Below are positions 39,211-50,736 of a stretch of DNA of 64,000 nucleotides, in pieces. Positions within the stretch are counted from its first letter, which is position 1; each line of letters starts with the position of its first letter. The notes under the pieces were generated by a model, which saw only the letters and a list, made by a program, of their open reading frames with translations, searched no databases and had not been told where the DNA came from. The stretch covers positions 53,243,712-53,307,711 of the forward strand of contig CM070576.1 in the NCBI GenBank assembly GCA_036346355.1. Direction: 5' to 3'. Source of the stretch: Rhipidocladum racemiflorum. Its lineage: Eukaryota > Streptophyta > Magnoliopsida > Poales > Poaceae. The translations under genes and the position numbers were made by a program.

Positions 39211-39877
39211 TATCAATCTTCGCGATTGAAGGTTAGAATAAGTTCCTGACATCCATAATTAAGGAGGTGCATACCGAGTTTTAAGTGCAAGTTTTGTCTC
39301 GATTGGTTCTTTGAGTTTTTTTTATAGGTTATTCTTGTCCAGTAAATAAAAAAATTATTTGAAATGATTCACTCCCCTCCGATCGCCATTTCAATTCTTC
39401 AATCAGAAATAGAAACAAAGATACATATTCTTATTCAGACACAACCAATCCATCGATGTGACAAATTATAAGCGCAATACTAAAAATATGATTTTGTTTT
39501 ATATCATGGCCATATGTACGAGAATTGTAAGGCAATGCTCCCAATACCTGCCGTTGCGACAAATCACACGATTTTTGCGATGAAACCAAGGAGCCAGCAC
39601 GACAAGATGGATCCAAAACTCGCGCAAAATGCTAGTGGTCGTGTCTGTGGTGGGGTTGCTAATATTCGTTTGCGATACCATACTTCCTAATTGAGTAACT
39701 TCTACACATATATATACATGGCGGCCTTTGATGGTACACATGAGCTAGCTACACATGAAGGGACATGTTCTGTAAGCTTGTTTGTACAACATTGCACGGA
39801 CTCCTACTTTGGAATAACGCCGTACGTAGGTACGACAAGTGTAACTACATGCGATTCTTGCTACATTTTCAATCAGT

Positions 39878-40160
39878 AGTACAATAGTAAAGCTCACTAC
39901 TTATTTCATCTCTCATCGATATCATCTAGAGTAAGTTAAAAGCCAATTTGTACGATAACTATCTCTAAAAGTTGGCTCTAGACGTTGTGTAATAACTATC
40001 TTTTCTCTCTCGTACATCTACCTATGCTCCCATGCAAAGCTGGCCCTTAGATACAGACTAGCTAGCTCTCTTCTCTTTGCTCTTTTCCCACTCTTTCACA
40101 TAAACCAAAATTATGTGTTCAGACCAAGAACTAATTGAAATAGTGTTATTGTACATGCTC
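39878..40160. mobile_element. MITE of the GTACAATA family, copy 1
   Basis: It starts GTACAATAGTAAAGCTCACT and ends TTATTGTACATGCTC. The interior (AGTAAG...AGCC...GTAC.ATAACTATC...CTAGA..TTGTG) matches the copies at 48484-49037 and 63005-63283. Confidence 0.6.
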
Positions 40161-40550
40161 TAAGGTACAGTGTCGTGCGTGTATATAGTTTGGTGGAGAG
40201 GCCATGTGCACGAGATGGAGCACGAACCAATAAATATATGTCGATCGATCGATCGACCCATGGCAAAAGGCTACAAGATCGTTAGAGTTCGGCGTCCACT
40301 TGGTATCCACATGGCTAGCTAGCTAACTACCATGCATGTGTCGCATCTCAAACAACATTAGGTATAGATCGATAATATCGTGGCTAGCTTGCTATAGGAC
40401 CACGCCCGTCGATCAGTCTGAGTAGATCAGAAAACCTAAGCGTCCTTGTTTTTTTTTCCCCACAGATTGGCGTTAGGACCGGTTGATGCGGTCGATGATC
40501 GAGTGAAGATGCATGCATGGCCCCGGCCACAGCTTTAGAGGGGTTTTTAC

Positions 40551-40740
40551 GAGAAATTTTACGGTGGATTATACTTGTAGTATAAAATGTATAGTAGAAA
40601 TCATATCTAACCGTTAATTTATTAAGGGTGTTTCTACTATTCTACTACCAGATGTAGTATAAGTAAAATCTAGTTAATCTCATTTATTTGATCAAAAAAT
40701 GAACGGTTCATATTTAATTTAATCCACCGTAAAAGAGCTC
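40551..40740. mobile_element. MITE with TIR around TTTTACGGTGGATT, 190 bp
   Basis: GAGAAATTTTACGGTGGATT at 40551-40570 mirrors AATCCACCGTAAAAGAGCTC at 40721-40740. The right end (ATGAACGGTTCATAT...AAAAGAGCTC) recurs at 62953-62996, so the two are one family. Confidence 0.65.
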
Positions 40741-41233
40741 TTATTTTAAGGGGCATTTCGGTCGGTCTTTTCCTCTGTATACTCCTCTTAGAACAACAAT
40801 GGAGAAAGGATTGTTACGCCACATTCCTGTGCTGCCTCGTGTCGAAGGGCTAGCTAAAAAGCCCTTTAATTTATTTGTCGTTTTTTTAATAAATATATAT
40901 ATGCGTATCTGCATTCAGCTAACATCTTGAAACTCGGATCATTAATATGTATCAAAGTTTTTCGATTTTTTTATATGAAAATAATATTAGTAGATTGTTA
41001 ATTGCCTTAACGAATTCCACCAACATATAATTCAAATACGAAGGTCAAACATGGGCGGCATCGGATACTGTACAGGTAAAAAGGATCTTAGGGGGTACAT
41101 GCTATAGGCTATAGCTGGCTAGCTAGTAGGTGCAAGGTGCTGCCAAATGCCTGCCACCACTTCACCGACACGTAAATAGGTAACGTGTCACCAACCCGTA
41201 CATACATCAGGCCTGTTTCCACACGCTCTTAGA
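40741..41233. other. Intergenic, nothing seen
   Basis: AT-rich spacer without recognisable genes or repeats. Confidence 0.3.
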
Positions 41234-41456
41234 GACTCTGTTTGGTACAGTTCCAGATTCTAGTAGAAACAAAAATGGTTTCAGATTCTTGATAAAAACG
41301 TTTCAAGTAAGATTCTGTAAATAGAGATCGATTCGGCCACAGAGTGAAAAAAGAAAAAACGATCTGAAGAGAATCGTTCCGAGCTTTAGCCCGTTCGATT
41401 GGGTTTCTTTCAAAATCTAACAGAAACGGCTCGGTTCCAAATTGCCAAACAAGACC
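41234..41456. mobile_element. Diverged copy of the 12381-12645 MITE
   Basis: It shares CTGTTTGGTACAGTTCCAGA, GATTCTAGTAGAAAC, the GAATCGTTCCGAGCTTTAGC block and a TTGCCAAACAAGACC end with the 12.4-kb copy. The terminal repeats are mutated and no clear TSD remains. Confidence 0.65.
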
Positions 41457-42994
41457 TCAGTTTGGTACGTTCTTCCTTGATTCGAAATTTGCAACACAAG
41501 GCAATCGGAACCGATGGAGAAACCAAAACCCGATCGAGTCTCTCTGTCACGCTTTCCCCAGCGTGCCATCTCCACCTGTAAGTTTGTGACCTTTATACCT
41601 AGCCCCTCCCCCTTTTTTTTTTTTCCAAAGCGGTCTTTCCTCAGGCGGCAAAAGAAGGTCAAGCGCAGGCCAGGACCACCAAAAAAACAATGCACGCATG
41701 GATGGATGGATGGATGGATGGAAGATGCCGTCGTTCTTATAATCCCCTAGCTATCTACTTTGCTAATGGAATATGTAGTACGTGCGACTATGCTGTCCTT
41801 TCGATCGTCCCAAAAAGAATGCCGACATTTTTTGGCATAAAGATGCGTGAGCTACCAGATCATACGTGCATGTCCTGGTCATCGGCTGCTAGCGAGTAGT
41901 AGCGGCCACCGGTAATTTGCCCTCTCTCTGCGGCGGCAAGTGCACATCGCCAAAGCCAATCGGATGGAGCGGCGAGCGTATGATCGCCTCGCTCGCTTTC
42001 GTTGGCCAGATGCGTCGGTACGTACACGCGCGCACATTTTTGGCTCCAATAATGCATGGCGCACGTGCGGCATGGCGGCCCTGGCTAGCCTCCGGCGAGA
42101 GATTAAGCAGCCCGACGTGGCGGCGTCCCATTCGCTGCGTCTGCACTTGATTAATCGGTCGTTAATGATTTGATGGGGATTTGTTTACGCCGTTACTCCA
42201 TCCTGTCGTTTTTGTAAGCGTTTGTTTGGTTGTTTGTTTGTTGTTGTTGTTGTTTTTTTTTTTTTTTTTTTTGCCCCCGATCGAATGCGTGCATGTGGGA
42301 AACATATTCCTAATTTGGATCTTGGTTGTACTGCTCATAATTGAGATGTTTTCTTAGAAAAGATGTTAGGGATCGAGTTAAGCCAATTTTAATTAGCTGG
42401 TTCCTTAATTATTGCGCACCATGCATGCACATGCTTAATGATATATTGGGATTTGCTGGCTGCAGCATGCATGCATGCCAGGTGATTGGGAAATATGTGC
42501 AGTATTTTATAAGTACTTCTGCACTTTTTTCTTGAAAATACCAGTACTCATTTCTCTTTTCAGGAGTACTAGCTAGCTTCTTTTCTACCCTATATATATA
42601 TAGTTTGTCGACGATCTATACGATGATTTTGTGGAATTACAAGCAGGAAAACGTTACAGCTCGCGGACAAGTAAAAAGATGCCTCTATCACTACGAATAG
42701 ATTACGACGGTGCTCCTTGATCATAGGGAGCAATGAGCTTGATCTGGTTACAAGTGTCCCTGTCCTATCCTGCTATCCAACCGGTCCTTCTATACTAACG
42801 AAGATGTGGCGGTTGGTGATGTCGGAGGAGGCGTCTTCTTGGTTCAAAGAGCGGCGCACATGATAGCGGTTCTTGTCGGTACGTGATTCATCACTTGGCG
42901 ACGTGGAAGAAATGTACTCTAGGTAGTTGTTATCAGAGATATAGATGTGATTAGCGGCTAATTGTCAGGAACTATCGGTATACGCACGGCTAAA
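41457..42994. other. Intergenic, no confident gene
   Basis: A (GGAT)n run lies at 41699-41721 and a T-run at 42246-42272. 41890-42170 is GC-rich but has no supported gene. Confidence 0.3.
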
Positions 42995-43270
42995 AAGTTA
43001 GTGTTACAGATGGTTTTAAAAAACTGTCTATGTTATATATTATCATAGACGGTTTTTGCAAAACCGTATGTGATATGCATCATGCATGGACATCACAGGC
43101 GGTTTTTAGCAAAAACTATCAGTAATGAGAATACACATCACATACGGTTTTAATAAAAAAAAAACTATATATGATATGTACACATTATCACAAATGATTT
43201 TTGGATAAAATCGTCTGTAATATACATATATATTACAGACATCTTTAGCCAAAGCCGTCTGTGATGCGGC
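42995..43270 (+). mobile_element. CACTA-like terminal/subterminal repeat region
   Basis: Repeated GACGGTTTT-type motifs in one orientation (about 43047, 43096, 43142) and AACCGTCTGT-type motifs in the other (about 43209, 43254) resemble the subterminal arrays of grass CACTA transposons. The likely outer end (AGTGTTACAGATGG at about 43000) is a degraded CACTG-type terminus. The sequence to about 44.98 kb may be the internal part of this element. Confidence 0.45.
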
Positions 43271-43327
43271 CATGTGGCTCGTCACCTCGATAACCAACCA
43301 AGCTTGTGCGCTGATCATTTCCTCGTC

Positions 43328-43330
<3 letters not shown>

Positions 43331-43372
<42 letters not shown>
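43331..43372. repeat. (CT)n microsatellite
   Basis: About 20 uninterrupted CT repeats followed by CT- and GC-rich, leader-like DNA. Long ORFs across it are products of the repeat. Confidence 0.9.
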
Positions 43373-43376
<4 letters not shown>

Positions 43377-44981
43377 CGCCTCCCTTCTCCACGCCGCCAC
43401 CGAGCGTCACCTCCCTCCTCCAGCGCCACCACCGCCGTTCTCCCCCTGTGCCGACGCCCTTCCTCTGGCCTTCCCTATGCCGCCAAGCCCTACACCTTTT
43501 CTCTCCTTCTCTCCATCCAGAGCTGCTCTCCACTTTTCCCGTCATCTACCTCTGAGCCGACGGTTCCGCCGCCCAGATCTATCGGTTTTGATGGTCTATA
43601 GCGCCACCGGTGGCCTAGATCTGTCGGTTCCCATCGGGTCTAGCGCTCCTTGATCCGTGGTCTTCTTCTACGCGAAACCCTAGGGAGCCCCCGCCGGATC
43701 CATGGGGTCTAATCATCTTCTTCAACGCCGATGGCCCTTCGGTCCTCCTCGAGTTAGGTAACCTCTTCACCCCACCCCCTTCCCTCTTCTTCCTTTCCTT
43801 TGCTCACCCTCTCTCCCTTTCTTTAGGTTGTTTCCACCCGGATGCTGCCGACCCCGATGTTCCCAGCACTGGTGCTTGCCCGGTTGTCCCACAACTATGG
43901 CATTGAGGTTGCCTCCCTCAGCCCTAGTGGCCTTGTCGCCATCGTGGTGTCGATGTCGAGACCAATGGCCACACACACACAACCCCCCCTTTCCCTTACA
44001 AGCTAAATACCTGATCTGCCCCCTCATGAATGACTATGTGCTACTAGTTCACTTTCGGATTTGAGCTGGCGTAGTTGTAGGTTTCCTGTGATGATCTTTG
44101 TCCATTTTAATTGTTGATTAATAGTATTTAGCGTTATACTTCATATGCCTAAATCCTGAGTTCTTGTGATATGAATTAGTAAAAACATGCTCATTATGGA
44201 TTAGTTGTATTTAAACATGATTGTAAATGGACATTAACACTGTTAATGTGTAAGCATCCTTTTGAACTCGATTTCTTCCAGCAATGTTGACTTCCTGAAT
44301 GTGATTCTTTTCCAGAAATGTTTACTTGCCTATCATAAGTACTGCTATGTTATGATTTTTAAGGGTTAATATTACCTACCCTGATGTAGTGTTCCATCTT
44401 TAATGAAAACTTCACAACTCTTAAAGAGTGTAGCTATCCTTAAATGGATAAGGTAGAGCTATTATGGTGATCACTAGTGAGATATTGAATATTAATTTAC
44501 AATAGTTAGTAGATGCTTGATTTCAATGATGATAATATCGATTATATATTCATATGTTGGTATCTTTGGATTACATTTGGAGGTAGTAGAGGACACTTTT
44601 GAGGTATTACCTTTCTGACTGTTCAAGTATTATGTTCTTTTGTGTGAATGCCCCCTTTCTGACGTTGTTTGTACTTTTAGGTTATGCCTCCATTATGGTG
44701 CAAGCTTGATTGGATGTGGTTTGGACATCCTGGAGTTATCGAAGGAACAATGACCAGATAGCCTTTTCTCTGTCCAATGGATTGTGTACTTGAGGTAATT
44801 ACTTAAGGAAAAAAAATTATTTTTATAATGTATATTCATATATATTTAGTCATGAGAACATCAATTGGCCTTTAGTTAGTTTGTATGTTATATGTTTGAG
44901 TTGGCTAGAATGTAGTAATTTCCTTTATGTAATTAGTTGTTGTTATATTTAAATTTTTTTTTTGGGAAATTTATCATAAAT
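43373..44981. other. Probable internal region of the CACTA-like element
   Basis: A GC-rich block (43380-43730) is followed by AT-rich DNA. There are no intact exons. The sequence around 44690-44770 looks weakly coding (MPPLWCKLDWMWFGHPGVIE) but breaks off, perhaps a transposase remnant. Confidence 0.3.
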
Positions 44982-44986
44982 GGTTT

Positions 44987-45615
44987 TGTCGACGATTGGA
45001 GAACGGGCTCCCGTCGAGCTTACTTGTTGAATGGGGGATCAACAGAGCCCCGTCGCACGGATCGAAGAGGGCGTTCGAGCGACGCGAGGTCGGGAGAAGG
45101 AGGCCGGAAAAAAAGGGGGGACGCGGTGTTTTTTATCCTGGTTCGGGCCTCTCACCGCCGAGATAATGACCCTACTCCGGTATTGTGTTCTATCTTTCGT
45201 GTGCCCTCCTCACAGAGATCTTGAGGGTTTAAATACTATGACTAGAGATGCGAAAAAGTAATCGCCTCCCGGATCACGCTATGCATCCATATCCGTGATC
45301 TGCCCTTGATTCCCGTTATTTGAATTTGGGTATGATTTCCCTTGATCTCCTGGGCTGATTGGTTGCCTCCTTCCTTCCTCGCAGCTGGCCGGGCCCTCCG
45401 ACCAAGACACCCGAGAGGTGTGGCCTCCACGAGCATGCTTGCTCGTGGGGTGTGTTTGGTGCTTCATGAACGGAGGCGCAAACGCGTATGCTCGGAGGAG
45501 AAGGAGGGATGCTCGTTTCGTTCTCCCGAGCATCTTCCCTTAGTGCCGCTTGGTCGGCGGGTTTAGCTTTTCACGGGGGTACCGTGGTCTTTTGCCAGAT
45601 AGCCAATCCCCGACA
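44987..45615 (+). mobile_element. Solo LTR, 629 bp, TSD GGTTT
   Basis: TGTCGACGATTGG ... TCCCCGACA with TG...CA ends is flanked by the exact 5-bp duplication GGTTT at 44982-44986 and 45616-45620. The LTR is moderately GC-rich with no coding. Orientation is set by the TGTCG start; the gypsy class is inferred. Confidence 0.85.
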
Positions 45616-45620
45616 GGTTT

Positions 45621-46060
45621 CATCTGTGGTTCGATTGAATTGTGGTATTTCAAATATTTTGCAAAAGCATCTAGCCATCCAGAGTTAACTAAGAGTAAAT
45701 CATAAAATTGGGGTTTCGTGTTATATGTGTCAAGATACCTTGGGTTTGTAAAATTTCCTCTGCACTTTTGAATTTTAAACATCATTTTTTGATTGAACCC
45801 AATTGAAAGATACCTTTTGAGTCGCTTAACCAGTCATCTTACAAGGTCTATCATTGTGAAGCCCACGATGTCCAACTTTATGGTCCAAATTTTGATAGCT
45901 TTGGACCAAGTTGCTTTCTAATCCTGACTACACTATTTACTGAAAACCTTTTTTTTTTTCTAAACATCAATCATTGATGATCTGGTCTTTTTGAGGACCA
46001 TTCGTTGTTCTCCTTGATTTTAGTTTATGAAGAATTGTCTTACTATAAAAAAAAAAAAAC
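45621..46060. other. Right flank of the solo LTR; no gene
   Basis: AT-rich DNA that continues the sequence left of 44982. A short copia-type fragment begins after about 46060. Confidence 0.3.
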
Positions 46061-46086
46061 TCATGTGGCTCTAACTCCTTTACAAG

Positions 46087-46392
46087 TTGTTATTTATAAG
46101 TTTACTGTTGAATCACCATGCTATTATCTATGAAGATAATGCTGCTTGTGTTGCACAAATGCAAATGGGTTATGTAAAGAGCAATATCACGAAGCATATT
46201 GCTCCTAAGTTCTTTTATCTTCACGAACTCCAGAAGAATGGTGAGATAAAAATAATACAAACTAAGTCATGTGAAAATCTAGTAGATTTATTCACAAAAT
46301 CCATGCCAAAGTCCACTTTCCAAAGGTATGTTAATGGCATTGGAATGAGGCGACTTAGAAATTTGCACAGTTCAGAGGGAGTAAATCCCTGA
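46087..46392 (+). pseudogene. Ty1/copia RNase H C-terminal fragment
   Basis: The frame reads IYEDNAACVAQMQMGYVKSN, ITKHIAPKFFYLHELQKNGE and SCENLVDLFTKSMPKSTFQ, the C-terminal end of a copia polyprotein (RNase H). No upstream pol is present. It is followed by a purine-rich CCAAGGGGGAG and an LTR, so it is the 3' end of a truncated element. It is related to the element at 50511-56746, which is in the opposite orientation. Confidence 0.85.
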
Positions 46393-46613
46393 ACCATAAT
46401 CCATTTGCATAATCCTAAAGATCATAAGTTGTACTCTTTTCTCCTTGGTGAGTTTTTCTGATGTTTCTCACATAAAGATTTTTAATGAGGCAGCCAGTGC
46501 AACACTTAGCGCGAGTGCTATGTACTCTTTTCTCCACCCATTTTTTCCCACTGGGTTTTTTGGGGAGTTTTTAATGAGACATATGCATTACGCGGTATTC
46601 GTCCAAGGGGGAG

Positions 46614-46833
46614 TGTTATGAGATAAAGACTCTAACCGTATTCAGTTAGGAATCTATCTCTATTATATGGGCGAATCCTGAGTCCCTCCTTTATATATAT
46701 TGGGTGTTCCATATTGTAATGGATGATGATCAATAAAGCAAAGAGAGTTTCCACTCTATATCTTGTGTGTTCTCTGTTCATGTGTTCTTGTTGATTGCCG
46801 GTGATTCACGGGTCAACGACTTGTTTTACAATA
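46614..46833 (+). mobile_element. Copia 3' LTR, about 220 bp
   Basis: Starts TGTTATGAGATAAAGACTC directly after the polypurine tract CCAAGGGGGAG. It contains TTTATATATATTGGG (TATA-like) and AATAAAG (polyadenylation-like), and ends ACTTGTTTTACAATA, close to the LTR end of the 50511-56746 element. No 5' partner LTR is in the window. Confidence 0.75.
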
Positions 46834-46884
46834 CTTATATATATAACAGAGGGAGTGAATTTTTACGCGTATGTTGGGATTAGG

Positions 46885-47290
46885 GTTGTAAACGGGCCGA
46901 ATTCGAGCGGGCCTGGGGCTGTCAGGCTCGAGTTCGGTAAGGCTCGAGCTAAGCTCGAGTTGAGGTCGGTAAGGCTCGAGCCAAGCTCGAGTTGAGGTCC
47001 GAGCCTAGATCCAGGCTCGAGTAGGCTCGAGTAAGCTCGAGTAAATTCGGTAAATTTGGTAGGTTCGGTAACAAGCTCGAGTAAGTTCGGCTCGAGTAAG
47101 CTCGATAACAAGCTCGAGAAAGTTCGGTTCACGGAAGCTCGATCCAAACTCGAGTAGGCTCGCGAGCTATTCGAGCTCGGCTCGGTGAAGCTCGCGAGCT
47201 CGAGATCGAGCTCGAGTTCGGCTCATTTGGAGCTCAAATAGACCTAAACCGAACCGAACTTGAATAGCTCGTGAGCTCGAGCTTTTTTTT
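46885..47290. repeat. Degenerate GCTCGAG-rich repeat
   Basis: About 400 bp in which AGGCTCGAG, AAGCTCGAG and TTCGGTAA motifs recur many times with irregular spacing. It begins GGGTTGTAAACGGGCCGAA and ends CGTGAGCTCGAGC. A short relative lies at about 318-352. I know this type as a dispersed repeat of plant genomes, but its class is unclear. The ORFs it contains are by-products of the repeat. Confidence 0.7.
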
Positions 47291-48483
47291 ACCGTCCTAG
47301 TTGGGATTGTTTCCTCTGTCTTTCCTCGGTGAAGTAGAGGCATACAGTTGGGCATTTCCCCAACTTCGCATTCCATTTTCTTTTCTCAGCTTCATCCCCG
47401 ATCGATTCCCCGCAGTTGATTAAAAAAAAAAAAAAGAGCATCGTCCCCGCAGCATCACGCAACACGTGGAATTCCCTGCATGATCGCAATGACCAGTGGG
47501 CAGTGGCCACCCACCTAGGCGGCCGGTAGGGTGGTGCTCCGGCTCCACTGAGGCATGCATGCATGCATGCACTGACCCATAAACTTAGGAGGCTAGCTAG
47601 CGTTGGCCTGCATCCGCGGCCTGCAGGCGTGCGTGCATGGTCCTTCACAAGTGTCCTCTGCTGCGATCATTTCCTAAAGGCAGAGGAGTACCTTTTCCAT
47701 TGCAAGCCAGCGACCAGCTTGCACGCTCATGACATGATCGATCGCCTCTTGTTGCTAGCTACGTTTGGGTCAGTTCAAAGTTCAAACCATGGTCGCGGCC
47801 AAAGTCAAATTAAACTATCGCCATCGCCGCACACATGCAGCAGGCGCAGTGGTGGTGGCCGGCGTCCGATTCCATGTGGTACGAAACCGAAAAGCAATCA
47901 CGCGCGCGCATGCACGTACGTGCACTGAGCCCTGTCCCCGCCCGGCGCGCGGCAACCTGCGCATGCAGGCCGGTGACTAGACGGCGCCGCAAAACGCCAT
48001 GATCCTTCAACCTGTGTACTTTCGGTCTTGTGACCGGCCATTGACTAATGGATGTAGCCATGCATGTAGGGTATATATACTTATCGTCGCGGCTTCAATC
48101 GCAGCCGACCGGCCGGTCGATTAGCTTTGAGCTCTTTATTCGTAATGATGATTAACTGGTTTGTTAACACCAAAGTAGTAGCTAGTGTAGCTCGATGATG
48201 CATGGTCATGGAGTAGCTTTGTTAAGTTGTGCGGCGCTTTTTGACCAGGGCTGGGTCGACGGTGCGCAATGCATCACGCGCGCTTCGTGGTCGAACCCAC
48301 CGGCCGGCCGGCCGCGGGCACCAAGCCTCGAGCCGCGCACGCACTGCGCGCGTCGCCGGCGGTGACGGCTTTACTTAAGGGTTTTTTTAATAGTGTTATA
48401 TCGGTTGTCATTTAACTGTAAATTTCTATAAGATGAGGATTTGAGAAAAGAGAATACAGTATCTTTTAGAATAAGTGTAATAA
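47291..48483. other. Intergenic, moderately GC-rich, no gene
   Basis: Contains (GCAT)n at 47553-47571 and short GC-rich stretches. GGTATATATAC at about 48069 could be a TATA box, but no downstream gene follows. Confidence 0.3.
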
Positions 48484-48757
48484 GGGCATATACAATAAGA
48501 TCATATCAACTGGCTCTTAGCCTGTACACATCAGATTTAGTCTACGTGAAAGAGTAAGAAAACAGGAGAGAGCTGGCTCTTATTTAGTAGTCAGCTTTGC
48601 ACAGAAGTATAGAAAGATTATTTATGTACAAATGAGAAAATATAGTTATTGCACTTATTACACGGCATCTAGAGACAACTTTTAGAGACAGTTATTGCAC
48701 AAACTGACTTTTAGCTTACTATTAGCATGTAGTGAGCTTTGCTATTGTACTTGCTCT
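48484..48757. mobile_element. MITE of the GTACAATA family, copy 2 (inverted)
   Basis: Ends GGGCATATACAATA and TATTGTACTTGCTC. The interior is the reverse complement of the neighbouring copy (for example GGCTCTTATTTAGTAG versus CTACTAAATAAGAGCC). The pair lies back to back. Confidence 0.65.
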
Positions 48758-49037
48758 AACAAAGCCCGCTACTTACTCCATCTCTCATCCATGTCATCTA
48801 GAGTAAGTAATAAAGCCAGCTTGTACAATAACTATATCTAAAAGTTGTCTCTAGATGCTGTGCAATAACTATCTCTCCTCTGTTGTACATAAACAATCTA
48901 TCTTGTTTCCCGTGCGATGTTGGCTACTAAATAAGAGCCAGCCCTCTTCTCTCTTTTCTTTTCTCACTCTCCCATATAGGACAAAACTGATGTGTACATG
49001 TTGTAGTGAACTGAGATGACCTTATTGTACTTGCTCT
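48758..49037. mobile_element. MITE of the GTACAATA family, copy 3
   Basis: Runs from AACAAAGCCCGCTACTTACT to CTTATTGTACTTGCTCTTA in the same orientation as the copies at 39.9 and 63.0 kb. Its left terminal repeat is lost or shared with copy 2. Confidence 0.6.
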
Positions 49038-49099
49038 TATGCAAGAGACAAACTTATCACGTAAACTAACGTAAAAAGTGATGAAGTGTGATGGAAACA

Positions 49100-49872
49100 A
49101 TATAATGAAAAAATTCATTTGTTCCTTTGGCTTTTTTCCCATAATAAGATCATGACTAAAGATAATCTGTTGAAAAAAGGGATTGATAAAGGTGTTGTTT
49201 GTAGCTTTTGTGATGAAAATGAATCCATTACTCATCTCTTTTTTGAATGTGTTGTTGCTAAGAATATTTGGAATTTAATCAGTAGCTTCTTTGATCTGGA
49301 TATTGGCTACAACAATGAGTCCGTTGCTCGTTTTTGGGTTAGCAATAAAAAGAATGCTAGTTTGAATACCATTTGTGCAACTGCGTTATGGACTTTATGG
49401 ATTATACGGAATAACATGATTTTCTTGTCACAGAGCTGGTCGAGTGTGAAAAATATTTGGAGAAAGATTCTCACTTTGCTAGGAGATTGGAAACCTCTGT
49501 TCAAGAAGGATATGTTGGCTCAGATGTGTTCATTTTGCACAAATTTGGAGCAGAAGTGTCGAGCGCCATTACCCTTGAGCCTGGAAGTGATTTAGTCAAC
49601 AATGCTATGCTTGGTGTGCAAGAACCTGAAGATGGTGCTATTCCCGAAAAGCTGCTCCTAATCTCTACCTATCTTAAGAATATAACGAGTTGAATGTCGT
49701 GCTTGTTATCTCCGTTGCTAAGTTCTGTTTTGCTGGCGTTTGAAAAGTTTGTTTTGTTTCGGCTGCTATTTTGGAATTTGACATAACTATGACTATCTAA
49801 GATAAGATATTTCTGTTTCATGATGAAACTGTGGCATCTTCTTCTGTTGCCTTTTTGATAAAAAAAAAAAAC
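49100..49872 (+). mobile_element. 5'-truncated LINE with zf-RVT C-terminus
   Basis: The open frame (to the TGA at 49595) carries KIHLFLWLFSHNKIMTKDNL and CSFCDENESITHLFFECVVA, the zinc-binding Cys/His pattern C-x2-C...H-x4-C of the reverse-transcriptase-associated zf-RVT domain found at the end of plant LINE ORF2. About 250 bp of 3' UTR ends in an A12 run at 49860-49871. The endonuclease and reverse transcriptase are missing, as expected for a 5'-truncated insertion. There is no clear TSD. The intact frame suggests a fairly recent copy. Confidence 0.75.
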
Positions 49873-50505
49873 AATACTGCTTAAGATACGTCGTATTAAA
49901 GATATTATCTCTAATACTATCGTTAGATAAGTTATTAAAATGCTCAAGACAATCTGTGAAGATAGACAATCGTACATCCTGTAAGCGGGGGACGGTCTTT
50001 GGGTCAGGTAGCTAGCTAGGACGCGAGAGGCCGGCATTGATGCACCGATGCATGCACGCATTCGGTCTACTGTTGCGGCCGCACGTCGCTGTGCGCATGT
50101 TATTGCGTACTCGCCGTCCTGTCCGCGCAGTGATTCGCGTCGAAAGTTATTGTAGGCGCTGGTGAACACGTACGATGTACAGCGCGGAACTACTGCTTCC
50201 AAACAAGTTCACGTGTGCTGCTGACAAGCAGGAGCCAGGTCGGACGGCACGGGGGCCGGGGTGGCGCCGATGGCGAAAGGCTGGGCGTCGCGGGCCGCGC
50301 GTGGCCGACTGCCCGCCACGCACGGATAGGCGGCCGCGGACCTCCCGGGGCCCGTGCGGACGCAGGGTGGGCCCAGCAATGGCAGTGGAGGCCGGCATGG
50401 CGGCCCGTGAAGTTTCCCTCCGTCAAGTAGGGCGCGACGTGTTTTGTTTGGTCCGCTCGGCCTCCGGCACAGGTGGCGAACCGCCGCACTGTTGCCCAAG
50501 CGCTT
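49873..50505. other. Intergenic, GC-rich in the right half
   Basis: 50000-50480 is GC-rich with several overlapping ORFs on both strands, none with recognisable domains. Confidence 0.35.
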
Positions 50506-50510
50506 AACAT

Positions 50511-50736
50511 TGTTGTAAAACAAGTCGTTCCCCACGTAGAACACCGGCAATCAACAAGAACACAAGAACAAGAGCTATAAGAGCAGATGGAGCTCTCTCT
50601 TATTGATCAATGTCAAATCAATTACAATGGGAGGCACCCGTGATATATATAAGCAGCCCCTCAAGGGAGTTCGGATTCGCTTCATTAATAAGAGATAGAC
50701 TCTAACCAGATACGGTTAGGAGATTATCTCATAACA
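50511..50736 (-). repeat. 3' LTR of the copia element
   Basis: 226 bp, TGTTATGAG...TTTTACAACA on the minus strand. Contains TATATATATCACGGG (TATA-like). It differs from the partner LTR by substitutions and small indels. Confidence 0.85.

Noticed and set aside
43272..43601. ORFs through the CT microsatellite
   Set aside because: Ser/Leu runs come from (CT)n; all frames are open there.
47167..47648. Minus-strand ORFs across the GCTCGAG repeat
   Set aside because: Repetitive coding of the repeat unit; not a gene.
50175..50550. Overlapping ORFs near 50.2-50.5 kb
   Set aside because: GC-rich spacer with four open frames on two strands; no homology recognised.
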